Assembly: GCA_011523485.1 (NCBI GenBank)
Contig: WTGR01000703.1
Span: 1 to 16,888, forward strand
DNA length: 16,888 nt
From: Acidobacteriota bacterium
GTDB lineage: Bacteria > Acidobacteriota > Vicinamibacteria > Vicinamibacterales > UBA8438
Direction: 5' to 3'
Shown here piece after piece: positions 1-6,634 of the stretch; within the stretch, counting starts at the first letter, position 1, and the number at the start of each line of letters is the position of its first letter. A program made the position numbers and the translations under genes. Below the pieces are notes generated by a model that was not told the DNA's origin, did no database searches, and worked only from the letters and a program-made list of their open reading frames with translations.

Positions 1-85
1 CGAGGAACCCGACGTGCAGCCGGATCGTGCAACTGACCACGATGGCGATCGCCAGGGCGCCGAGCGACAGGGTGGCGGCATCCAT
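1..85 (-). CDS. N-terminal fragment of a membrane permease (partial, runs off left edge)
   Basis: Reading the minus strand from the ATG at 85-83 gives an open frame to the window edge. It starts MDAATLSLGALAIAIVVSCT and continues IRLHVGFL, 28 residues in all. The peptide is one hydrophobic helix followed by a polar turn. This resembles the start of SLC13/CitT-type or MatC_N-type permeases, but too little is present to assign a family or substrate. The gene diverges from the trkA operon. A TATACT hexamer at 94-99 lies 8 nt before the ATG, so the transcript could be leaderless. The start choice rests on this hexamer and on the hydrophobic helix; no Shine-Dalgarno sequence is visible. Confidence 0.5.
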   Translation of the reverse strand, partial: MDAATLSLGALAIAIVVSCTIRLHVGFL

Positions 86-93
86 GGGGCGGG

Positions 94-99
94 AGTATA
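94..99 (-). promoter_or_regulatory. Putative -10 element for the leftward permease gene
   Basis: On the minus strand this reads TATACT, 8 nt before the ATG at 85. A start about 7 nt downstream would give a leaderless mRNA. No convincing -35 hexamer is visible at the expected place, which is G+C only. The rest of the gap 100-287 holds no gene I can support. Confidence 0.35.
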
Positions 100-287
100 T
101 CTGGTATGGAGCGGCCGGCGGGCGCGAAGTCGACGGCCGGGCGGGGCGTCCCCTCGCGGAGGGGCCGGGAGCCGCCTGGCAGGAGTAGGATTGCAGCGCG
201 GGCGGTCAGCGACCGACAACGGCGGGTAGAAGTTTCGCGCTGGCGAGACTCCCGACGCGACCGTAGTCGCGCATCGGCGGCGATCGG

Positions 288-1625
288 ATGCACATCATCA
301 TCATCGGCGGCGGGGCCATCGGGTATCCGCTGGCGAAGGCCCTCGGTCCGGCGCACGACGTCTTCGTGGTCGATTCGGATCCGCTGGTCGGCGAGCGCTT
401 CGCCGACGCCGACGTCGAGTTCGTCGCCGGCAGCGGCGCCAATCCCGACGTGCTGCGGCGGGCGGGGGTCGAGCGTTGCGAGCTGCTCGTCGCCTCGGCG
501 CAGCTCGACGAGATCAACATCGTCGCCTGCGCGCTCGGCAGCAAGCTGGGCGCGCGGCGGACGATCTGCTTCGCCACCCGCGAGGACCTGCTCGTCGGCG
601 GCGCCGACGGCCTGCACGGCGACTTCGGGATCGACGAGATCATCTGGCCGGAGGCGGAGCTGGCCGCCGACATCCAGCGCATCATCATGGCGCCGGGGGC
701 GACCGACGCCGAGGTGTTCGCGGGCGGCCGCATCGAGCTGCTGGAGTACCGGCTCGACGCCGCCTCCCCGCTGGTCGGGCCGCCGGTGGCGTCGCTCGAC
801 CTGCCGGCGGGGGTGGTCATCATCGCGGTGAAGCACGAGCACTCCACCTCCATTCCCCGCGGCGAGACGCGCCTGGAGCCCGGCGACAAGGTGGTCCTGA
901 TGGGCAACCGCGACGGCATGGCGCAGCTCCGCACCCTGATGGCCCCCGGCGCGCGGGACGCCGCGTCGCAGCTCGTGACCATCATCGGCGGCGGCGACGT
1001 CGGCTACCGCCTGGCGCAGCACCTCGACCGCGCCGACGGGATTCGGCTGTGCGTCATCGAGCGGGACGCAGCCCGCGGCGAGCTGCTCGCCGCGACGCTG
1101 GGCCGCGCCCTCATCCTCCAGGGGGACGGCACCGACCTGGAGCTGCTGGAGTCGGAGGACATCGGCCGCAGCGACGTCCTGGTCTCGGTCATCGACAACG
1201 ACGAACGCAACCTGCTCGCCTCGCTGCTCGGGCGGCAGCTCGGCGTCGGCAAGGTGATTACGCGCGTCAGCAAGTCGTCCAACCACCGCCTGTTCGAGCG
1301 CGTCGGCATCGACGTGGCGCTGTCCGCCCGCGGGGCGGCGGTGACGTCGGTGGTCCACCAGATCGACAGCGGCCGCGCCAGCCTGCTCGCCATCCTGCAG
1401 GAGGGGCAGGCCCGCGTCGTGGAGCTGACCACGCCGGCGGGTTTCCTGCCCACCGCGGTGAAGGATCTGCGCCTGCCGCGGGATTCCATCATCGGCACCG
1501 TGCTGCGCGCCGGGGAGGTCATCGTCCCGCGGGGCGACCACCGGATAGAGGGAGGCGACCGGTTGCTCGTCTGCTGCACCGAGGCGGCGGTCCGGGGCGT
1601 GCGCGACCTGTTCGCGCGCGGGTAG
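288..1625 (+). CDS. trkA: Trk potassium uptake system, NAD-binding regulatory subunit TrkA
   Basis: TrkA is the peripheral cytoplasmic subunit that gates the TrkH K+ channel by binding NAD(H) or ATP. The 445-residue product is close to the family's usual length of about 458. It shows the expected duplicated RCK architecture. The N-terminal Rossmann start MHIIIIGGGAIG carries the GxGxxG dinucleotide loop at residues 7-12. A second copy, TIIGGGDVGYRLA, begins near residue 227. Each Rossmann half is followed by an RCK_C (TrkA_C) segment; the last ends near residue 440 with GDRLLVCC. The stop is 9 nt before trkH, so the two are almost certainly co-transcribed. The ATG at 288 is chosen because it sits directly at the first beta strand of the Rossmann fold. 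No strong ribosome-binding site precedes it. Confidence 0.95.
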   Translation: MHIIIIGGGAIGYPLAKALGPAHDVFVVDSDPLVGERFADADVEFVAGSGANPDVLRRAGVERCELLVASAQLDEINIVACALGSKLGARRTICFATREDLLVGGADGLHGDFGIDEIIWPEAELAADIQRIIMAPGATDAEVFAGGRIELLEYRLDAASPLVGPPVASLDLPAGVVIIAVKHEHSTSIPRGETRLEPGDKVVLMGNRDGMAQLRTLMAPGARDAASQLVTIIGGGDVGYRLAQHLDRADGIRLCVIERDAARGELLAATLGRALILQGDGTDLELLESEDIGRSDVLVSVIDNDERNLLASLLGRQLGVGKVITRVSKSSNHRLFERVGIDVALSARGAAVTSVVHQIDSGRASLLAILQEGQARVVELTTPAGFLPTAVKDLRLPRDSIIGTVLRAGEVIVPRGDHRIEGGDRLLVCCTEAAVRGVRDLFARG

Positions 1626-1634
1626 CCGCGGACC

Positions 1635-3095
1635 ATGCGCTTCATCAACATCGCCCAGGTCGCCGGCCGCATCTGCCGGCTCTTCGGCGCCGCCTTCGCC
1701 GCGCCGGCTCTGGTCGCCGCCTTCTACGGCGAGTGGAGCGACATTCCCGGCTTCGTCATCGGCGGCGTCGTCAGCGGCGGCATCGGGCAGACGCTGCTCG
1801 GCGTCTCGCGCGGCGCGGACGACGACCTCCGCCGGATCGAGGCGCTGTCGGTGGTGTCCGGCGTCTGGCTGCTGTTCGCGGTGCTCTGCTCGATCCCCTA
1901 CCTGTGGGTCGGTTTCGGCGTCATCGACGCGCTGTTCGAGGCGATGTCGGGCATCACGGCGACCGGCGCGACCATCCTGACCGACTTCGAGGCGCCGGGG
2001 CGGGGGTTCTTCTTCTGGCGGGCGATGACGCAGTGGATCGGCGGCATGGGGGTCATCACCCTGGTCGTCGCGGTCCTGCCGCGCCTCGCGGTGGGGGTCC
2101 GCCAGTTGTTCTTCGCCGAGGCGCCGGGGCCGACCGAGGAGAAGCTGGCCCCGCAGATCCGCAAGACCGCGGCGTCGCTCTGGCGCCTCTACGCGGGGCT
2201 GACCGCGGCCGAGGTGATCGCGCTCGGCCTGGCCGGCATGCCCTGGTTCGATGCGGTGTGCCACGCGATGACGACGCTCGCGGCGGGCGGGTTCTCGCCC
2301 CACGCGCAGTCGGTCATGGGTTACGACAGCGCCCTGATCGAGTGGATCATCTGCCTCTTCATGTTCCTCGCCGGGGCCAACTTCGCGCTGCAGTACCGGG
2401 CGCTGCTCGGCCGGCCCGGCGCGCTGTTTCGCGACGACGAGTTCCGTGCCTACGTGGGCATCGTCGCCCTGGCCGCCGGTTCCCTGGCCCTGTTGCTGTG
2501 GATCGTGGAGGGCGACGGCGCGCCGCTGCGCCGGGCGGCGTTCCAGGTGCTGTCCATCCTGACCACAACCGGCTACGCGACCACCGACTTCGACCTGTGG
2601 AACGACCGGACCAAGCTCGTCCTGCTGGCCATGATGTTCATCGGCGGCTGCGCGGGCTCGGCGGCGGGGGGACCGAAGGTGCTGCGGCACATGCTGGTGG
2701 GGCGCTTCACGCTGCTGGAGCTGCGGCGGACGCTGCATCCGCGCGGCGTCCTGCCGGTGAAGCTCGGCGGAAAGGTCGTGCCCGACGAGGTGATCCGCTC
2801 GGTCCTGGTGTTCTTCCTGTTCTACGTCCTGATGTTCGCGGTCTGCACGGCGGTGGTCATCGGTCTCGGGGCGGACCTGGAGACGGCGGTGACCGCCACG
2901 ACCGGCACGCTGGGCAACATCGGACCCGGCTTCGGCGAGGTGGGGCCGATGTCCAGCTACGCCGGGCTGCACCCGATCAGCAAGCTGACGCTGATCGCCG
3001 CCATGTGGATCGGGCGCCTCGAGGTGGTGACGGTGCTCGCGCTGCTGCGGTTCGAGGTCTGGACCAGCGCGCACTGGCGGGGGATCGAGGGTTAG
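1635..3095 (+). CDS. trkH: Trk potassium uptake system, channel subunit TrkH
   Basis: This is the inner-membrane K+-translocating subunit of the TrkAH system, 486 residues and full length for the family. It contains the four pore-loop repeats typical of TrkH/KtrB. They are SGITATGATI near residues 105-114, TTLAAGGFS near 213-221, LTTTGYATTD near 309-318, and ATTGTLGNIGPG near 421-432. Many hydrophobic helices separate these loops. A Gly-rich stretch, FIGGCAGSAAGGPK near 335-348, follows the third loop; in the family this region forms the intramembrane gate. It is the middle gene of a tight operon: trkA ends 9 nt upstream, and the sixA-like gene starts 7 nt downstream with its Shine-Dalgarno overlapping the trkH stop codon. 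Nothing suggests damage. Confidence 0.95.
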   Translation: MRFINIAQVAGRICRLFGAAFAAPALVAAFYGEWSDIPGFVIGGVVSGGIGQTLLGVSRGADDDLRRIEALSVVSGVWLLFAVLCSIPYLWVGFGVIDALFEAMSGITATGATILTDFEAPGRGFFFWRAMTQWIGGMGVITLVVAVLPRLAVGVRQLFFAEAPGPTEEKLAPQIRKTAASLWRLYAGLTAAEVIALGLAGMPWFDAVCHAMTTLAAGGFSPHAQSVMGYDSALIEWIICLFMFLAGANFALQYRALLGRPGALFRDDEFRAYVGIVALAAGSLALLLWIVEGDGAPLRRAAFQVLSILTTTGYATTDFDLWNDRTKLVLLAMMFIGGCAGSAAGGPKVLRHMLVGRFTLLELRRTLHPRGVLPVKLGGKVVPDEVIRSVLVFFLFYVLMFAVCTAVVIGLGADLETAVTATTGTLGNIGPGFGEVGPMSSYAGLHPISKLTLIAAMWIGRLEVVTVLALLRFEVWTSAHWRGIEG

Positions 3096-3102
3096 GAGCC
3101 TG

Positions 3103-3555
3103 ATGATCTATCTGGTCCACCACGGCGAGGCGGTTTCTCCGAGCGTCGACGCGCAGCGTCCGCTGACGGAAGCCGGCCGCGCGGCGGTCGAGCGGCTCGC
3201 GCGGGAGGCGGCGGGGCGTGGCGTCGCGCCGGTCGAGATCTGGCACAGCGGCAAGCTGCGCGCGCGCCAGACCGGCGAGGCGTTCCGCCTGGCGTGCAAT
3301 CCGTTGGCCGCGTTCACGATGGTGCGCGGCCTGCAGCCCGCCGATCCCTCCGACATCCTCGCGGACCGGCTGGCCGGCGAGACGCGCGACCTGCTGCTGG
3401 TCGGACACATGCCGCACATCGCGCGCCTGCTGCGGCGGCTGCTCGGCCGCGTCGGCGAGGACGTGGCGTTTCCTCCGCACGGCGTGGTGGCGCTGGAGCC
3501 GGATCCGGGCGGCGACCCCACGCGCTGGCGGGAAGCGTGGCGGCTGTCTCCGTGA
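3103..3555 (+). CDS. SixA-like histidine phosphatase superfamily protein
   Basis: A short, 150-residue histidine-phosphatase (phosphoglycerate-mutase-fold) protein most like SixA, which dephosphorylates phosphohistidine on phosphorelay proteins. The N-terminus MIYLVHHGEA holds the catalytic His of the RHG motif, but the preceding Arg is His (HHG). Other conserved parts are present: RPLTEAGRAAVERLA near residues 24-38, HSGKLRARQTGEAF near 48-61 (the SPLxRAxQT equivalent), and LLLVGHMPHIARLL near 96-109 with the second catalytic His. AGGAG at 3094-3098 overlaps the trkH stop and lies 4 nt before the ATG, which supports this start and translational coupling. Co-location with trkAH suggests a role linked to K+ transport or signalling, but that is inference. 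Confidence 0.85.
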   Translation: MIYLVHHGEAVSPSVDAQRPLTEAGRAAVERLAREAAGRGVAPVEIWHSGKLRARQTGEAFRLACNPLAAFTMVRGLQPADPSDILADRLAGETRDLLLVGHMPHIARLLRRLLGRVGEDVAFPPHGVVALEPDPGGDPTRWREAWRLSP

Positions 3556-3623
3556 CGGCGTCCAGGGAGGATGCCGCGAACCCCAGGCCTTGTAGCGCCG
3601 CATTCCGGGCGTGACGCAGTTTC

Positions 3624-4073
3624 CTAGCTGCGGCCGCCGACCGGCAACCGGTCGACTGCATCGGCCACGCTGACGATCGGGATGTTCTCCACTTGGCCAA
3701 GGGCCAGCATGTGCTTCTTGTCGCCGGAGATGATCAGATCTGCGCGCCCGGCGATCGCCGTGCCGAGTATCCGGTTGTCGTCCGGGTCGGGTGATACCTC
3801 CACGTCGGGCAGGTCGGTGGTAACGACCTCGCCCACCGCTTCCAGGTTGCGAATCAGATCCTCCGCCTCTTCACGGCGGATGTACGGTCCGAGGCGCTCA
3901 CGGCTCAGCACGGTCCGCAACTCGTCGAGCTGTGCCGTGGAGGTGACCAGCGTCAGTCCCTGTTGTTTGACCGCTTCGAGCACCCGGCCGGGTAGTCCGT
4001 TCCGCGATATCAGCGCGCTCACGAAGACGTTGGTGTCAAGCACGATCCGCACGGGCTTGCGCAACCGCGTCAT
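3624..4073 (-). CDS. PIN-domain toxin, COG1569-type (putative TA toxin)
   Basis: PIN-domain proteins are Mg2+-dependent ribonucleases; this one matches the COG1569 group of presumed TA toxins. The 149-residue product starts MTRLRKPVRIVLDTNVFVSA. Visible acidic active-site candidates are D13 in LDTN, E51, the DPDDNR cluster near residues 96-101, and D112/D118 in ADLIISGDKK. The start at 4073 is preferred over an in-frame upstream ATG at 4244, because the extra 57 residues are Arg/Ser-rich antisense-like sequence with no family counterpart. This start lies inside the antitoxin gene, giving a 38-nt overlap that is typical of antitoxin-then-toxin operons. The PIN gene and the sixA-like gene converge, with 68 nt between them and no clear terminator. 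Confidence 0.85.
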   Translation of the reverse strand: MTRLRKPVRIVLDTNVFVSALISRNGLPGRVLEAVKQQGLTLVTSTAQLDELRTVLSRERLGPYIRREEAEDLIRNLEAVGEVVTTDLPDVEVSPDPDDNRILGTAIAGRADLIISGDKKHMLALGQVENIPIVSVADAVDRLPVGGRS

Positions 4074-4275
4074 CGGCGAGAGCCTGGACCTCTTCGGCCG
4101 AGAGGTGCTGGTTGCGTTCCCAGACCGATTCGAGGGTCTCCCAGAAGATCGCCTGCCGGACGGCGCGGTCGACGAACCGGGACAGGTCTCCCTTCCTGCC
4201 ACCGGTCCTGGCCAGGTAGCTGCGAAGACTGCGGTCGGTTTCATCAGGGACGACCAGACTCCAGCGGATGCTCAT
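4036..4275 (-). CDS. Ribbon-helix-helix (CopG-like) antitoxin partner of the PIN toxin
   Basis: A 79-residue protein, MSIRWSLVVPDETDRSLRSY at the start, with an N-terminal beta strand followed by two helices (GGRKGDLSRFVDRAVRQAIF). This is the layout of a ribbon-helix-helix DNA-binding antitoxin. The charged C-terminal tail (residues about 50-79, rich in Glu, Ala and Asp) would bind and neutralise the toxin. The ATG at 4275 is chosen rather than an upstream ATG at 4359, because the ribbon strand begins directly there and the upstream extension reads through the promoter/operator. The gene overlaps the start of the PIN toxin by 38 nt. Antitoxins of this type usually autoregulate; a candidate operator lies at 4357-4378. 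Confidence 0.75.
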   Translation of the reverse strand: MSIRWSLVVPDETDRSLRSYLARTGGRKGDLSRFVDRAVRQAIFWETLESVWERNQHLSAEEVQALADDAVAQARADRA

Positions 4276-4346
4276 CGTCAACACAACTTCGTAAATACAG
4301 AGGATCCAAAATGCGGCAGTAGAGATACGGAGAATTGATTCCTCTG

Positions 4347-4378
4347 AGTATATCAGCATATGCGTTTATGCGCATATG
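4347..4378 (-). promoter_or_regulatory. Candidate promoter/operator of the PIN TA operon
   Basis: The 134-bp gap 4276-4409 is unusually AT-rich for this window. Arms CATATGCG (4357-4364) and CGCATATG (4371-4378) form a perfect 8-bp inverted repeat around TTTATG. On the minus strand a good -10, TATACT, lies at 4347-4352. The inverted repeat covers the place where the -35 would be, as expected for an operator bound by a ribbon-helix-helix repressor. Binding by the adjacent antitoxin is inferred. Confidence 0.45.
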
Positions 4379-4409
4379 TAGTCGGGACCGGCGCGGGTCG
4401 CATCCGGAT

Positions 4410-5945
4410 TCAGCGGAGCGCGTCCAGCTTGTCGGTGAGGAGGTCCCACGCCCGGCGCACGTGCCGCTCTTCCGTGCGAATGTGGCCCACTGCCAGGCGG
4501 ATGGTGAAGCGTCCGTCGAGGCGCGTGTGGGACAGGAAGACCTCACCGGTGGCGTTGACGGCCTCGATCAGCCGCTCGTTCAGCGCGTCGGCCTCGGTTT
4601 CGTCGGCTTCGTCGGCGGTGTCGCCCGCGGCTTCGTCGGCGGCGTCGCCCGCGGTCGAGGTCCCGGCGTTACCCGGTGCGGCTGCGGCGCCGGCGGGCAA
4701 GGCCCGGAAGCAGACCACGCTGAACGGCACCGGCGCCAGCCGCTCGAAGTCGGGGCTCTCGTCCACCCAGCCCGCGAACAGCCGGGCGAGGCGCATGTGC
4801 TCGGCGAGACGCTCGCGGATGCCCTCCGACCCGAAGTGGCGCAGGATGGCCCACAGCTTCAGCGAGCGGAACCGGCGGCCGAGCTGCACGCCGGTGTCCA
4901 TCAGGTTGCGGACCTCCACGGCTTCCAGCGTCTGCAGGTAGTCCGGCGTCAGGGAGAACGCATCGCGCAGCGTGTCCATGTGCCGGCAGTAGAGCGCGCT
5001 GAGATCGAACGGCGTGAAGAGCCACTTGTGCGGGTTGACGACGAACGAGTCCGCCCGGTCGCAGCCGGCCAGCACATCCCGCGTCTCCGGCACCAGGGCC
5101 GCGACGCCGGCGTAGGCCGCGTCGACGTGCAGCCAGATGCCCTCGTCCGCGCAGACGTCCGCGATGGGGCCGACCGGGTCGACGCTGGTCGTCGAGGTGG
5201 TGCCCACGGTGGCGGTCACCGCCAGCGGGGTGACGCCGCGCGCGCGGTCGGCGGCGATGGCCTCGCGCAGCGCCTCGGGCCGCATCCGGAACTCGTCGTC
5301 CGCGGGGACATGGACCAGCGCGTCGTGGCCCAGGCCGAGCGTCATGATCGCCTTGTCTATCGACGAGTGCGCCTGCTCGGAGGCGTAGACGCGCAACGGA
5401 CCGACGTCCGGGCGCCCGGCCAGCCCCCGCGTGCGGACGCCGGCCACCGCGCGGTGCCGGGCCGCGGCCAGCGCGTGCAGGCTGGAGATGGACGCCGTGT
5501 CGTAGATGACGCCCTCGAACGTGGCGGGCAGGCCGAGAAGCTGCCGCAGCCAGCCGAGGGTCACCTCTTCGAGCTCGGTCGCGGCGGGCGACGTCCGCCA
5601 CAGCATGGCCTGCACGTTCAGGGCGGCGGAGAGGAACTCGGCGAGCACCCCGGCGGCGGCGCCGGAGATGGCGAAGTAGGCGAAGAAGCCGGGGTGGTTC
5701 CAGTGCGTGACGCCGGGGAGGATCACCCGCTCGAAGTCGCGGAAGATGGCATCGAAGGGGACGCCCTTGTCGGGCGGTGACGGCGGCAGCGCGTCGCGCA
5801 CCGCGCCCGGCGTATTCCGGGAGAGGACCGGGTAGCGCTCGGTGTGGTTCAGGTAGTCGGCTATCCAGTCGACGAGGGCGTGGCCGTGGTTGCGGAACGC
5901 CTCGGCGTCCATGTCGCCGAGGCGTTCCCGTTCCTTGCCGGCCAC
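4410..5945 (-). CDS. Pyridoxal-dependent (group II, aromatic-L-amino-acid-type) decarboxylase
   Basis: A cytoplasmic PLP enzyme of the group II amino-acid decarboxylase family (aromatic amino acid, tyrosine, glutamate and similar). Length is 511 residues including an insert. The PLP lysine is K307 in NPHKWLF. HVDAAYAG (273-280) supplies the Asp that binds the pyridine nitrogen. H193 in SEQAHSS is the ring-stacking His. LGRRFRSLKLWA near 345-356 is the conserved C-lobe motif. HWNHPGFFAYF near 81-91 is typical of the aromatic subgroup. The substrate cannot be fixed from sequence. An Ala/Asp/Glu-rich segment near residues 430-450 is encoded by a duplicated 24-bp unit and looks like a flexible insert before the C-terminal domain. 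The start is GTG at 5945, 6 nt after a TATAGC hexamer; ATG at residue 12 is the alternative. Confidence 0.9.
   Translation of the reverse strand: MAGKERERLGDMDAEAFRNHGHALVDWIADYLNHTERYPVLSRNTPGAVRDALPPSPPDKGVPFDAIFRDFERVILPGVTHWNHPGFFAYFAISGAAAGVLAEFLSAALNVQAMLWRTSPAATELEEVTLGWLRQLLGLPATFEGVIYDTASISSLHALAAARHRAVAGVRTRGLAGRPDVGPLRVYASEQAHSSIDKAIMTLGLGHDALVHVPADDEFRMRPEALREAIAADRARGVTPLAVTATVGTTSTTSVDPVGPIADVCADEGIWLHVDAAYAGVAALVPETRDVLAGCDRADSFVVNPHKWLFTPFDLSALYCRHMDTLRDAFSLTPDYLQTLEAVEVRNLMDTGVQLGRRFRSLKLWAILRHFGSEGIRERLAEHMRLARLFAGWVDESPDFERLAPVPFSVVCFRALPAGAAAAPGNAGTSTAGDAADEAAGDTADEADETEADALNERLIEAVNATGEVFLSHTRLDGRFTIRLAVGHIRTEERHVRRAWDLLTDKLDALR
4607..4654 (-). repeat. Two tandem 24-bp repeats inside the decarboxylase gene
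   Basis: Positions 4607-4630 and 4631-4654 are two copies of a 24-bp unit beginning CTTCGTCGGCGG. They differ at one base (T versus C at the 13th position). They encode an Ala/Asp/Glu-rich linker (GDAADEAAGDTADEA). The unit length is a multiple of three, so copy-number change keeps the frame. Confidence 0.8.
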
Positions 5946-5951
5946 GGTGCC

Positions 5952-5957
5952 GCTATA
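5952..5957 (-). promoter_or_regulatory. Putative -10 element of the decarboxylase gene
   Basis: On the minus strand this reads TATAGC, 6 nt before the GTG at 5945. It lies in the short gap (5946-6003) behind the phosphatase gene. If used, transcription would begin at or next to the start codon. No clear -35 is visible. Confidence 0.3.
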
Positions 5958-6003
5958 CCGCCGTGCCGTCGGCCACCGTGTCGCAGTCGACCCTGGCCGC
6001 CCG

Positions 6004-6558
6004 TCAGTTGCCCGCGCCGACGTACTCGAGCGCGAAGTTCCTCAGCGGGACGCTCCGCAGGCCGATGGCTTCCGCTTCGGCGGTTGCGTCCTCCACCGAG
6101 TAGCCGTCCTGCTTGACGCGCTTGATCAGCCACATCGCGCCCACCCGATTGGCGGAGCCGCAGTGGATGTAGACGGGCTGATTGGCCGGCTCGCCCACCG
6201 TGTCGAGGAACGCCTCGGCGATCTCGGCCGTCGGCGTGCGGAACGGCAGGTGGACGTAGTTGAGGCCGGCCGCCTCGGCCGCCGCGCGGCTGTCGTCGAT
6301 GTCGGCTCCCTGCTCGCCCGGGGTCCGGAAGTTGACGATGGTGCGGAAGCCCCGTTCCTGCAGCACGGCCAGCGCCTCGACCGGCGTGGCGCCGGCGCAG
6401 GCGACGGTGGCGTCGACGCGCGTGTAGTTGCGGACCCCTTCCGGACCCTCTTCCGCCTGGAAGCTCGGCGCCTGGGCGCCGGCCGGAACCGCGCTCCCGG
6501 CGAGCAGCAGCGCAGCGGCGAAGACGACGAGAACGACGCTGATTCTTGACTCTTGCAT
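6004..6558 (-). CDS. Exported DUF442/BLH-type (DSP-like) protein tyrosine phosphatase family protein
   Basis: A 184-residue protein of the dual-specificity-phosphatase-like (DUF442, beta-lactamase-hydrolase-associated) family. The catalytic P-loop HCGSANRVG lies at residues 132-140, with nucleophile C133 and R138 in the C-x5-R arrangement. The preceding strand FRTIVNFRTPGEQ near 71-83 is also typical. Residues 1-30 form a signal peptide: positive start (MQESR), hydrophobic core VVLVVFAAALLLA, and an A-x-A style end (GAQA). The protein is therefore expected outside the cytoplasmic membrane. The start at 6558 is chosen because it opens the signal peptide; a longer frame to 6753 reads backwards through the osmC 5' region. 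A TACAAT hexamer lies 8 nt upstream. The real substrate is unknown for this group. Confidence 0.85.
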   Translation of the reverse strand: MQESRISVVLVVFAAALLLAGSAVPAGAQAPSFQAEEGPEGVRNYTRVDATVACAGATPVEALAVLQERGFRTIVNFRTPGEQGADIDDSRAAAEAAGLNYVHLPFRTPTAEIAEAFLDTVGEPANQPVYIHCGSANRVGAMWLIKRVKQDGYSVEDATAEAEAIGLRSVPLRNFALEYVGAGN

Positions 6559-6561
6559 GGT

Positions 6562-6581
6562 CCCCGATTGTAGCATCGGGG
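6562..6581 (-). promoter_or_regulatory. Promoter with overlapping inverted repeat before the exported phosphatase
   Basis: On the minus strand TACAAT (6567-6572) resembles a -10 and ends 8 nt before the ATG at 6558, so the mRNA may be leaderless. The same bases lie in a perfect 7-bp inverted repeat, CCCCGAT (6562-6568) and ATCGGGG (6575-6581), around TGTAGC. A protein bound to this dyad would block the promoter, so it is a candidate operator. An RNA role is unlikely if transcription starts inside it. Confidence 0.4.
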
Positions 6582-6620
6582 ACGCGAAGTGCCCGGCGCC
6601 GCGCGATCGCGGCCGGAGGC

Positions 6621-6628
6621 GGAAGGAG
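6621..6628 (+). promoter_or_regulatory. Strong ribosome binding site fixing the GTG start of osmC
   Basis: GGAAGGAG ends 6 nt before the GTG at 6635. The in-frame ATG at 6662 has no Shine-Dalgarno sequence. This argues that translation starts at the GTG and that the gene is actively translated towards the in-frame TGA at 6827. Confidence 0.7.
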
Positions 6629-6634
6629 CCGCTC

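Noticed and set aside
476..3103. Long open frame (875 codons) across trkA and trkH on the plus strand
   Set aside because: It is Arg/Ala/Gly/Pro-rich with no domain. It is a GC-rich shadow of the true trkA/trkH frames.
3682..4338. Plus-strand frame opposite the PIN/antitoxin pair
   Set aside because: It is Ser/Arg-rich and motif-free, while the minus strand encodes an intact overlapping TA pair.
4335..5780. Long plus-strand open frame opposite the decarboxylase
   Set aside because: It is an antisense shadow, low in complexity and without motifs. The minus-strand frame has complete PLP-decarboxylase motifs.
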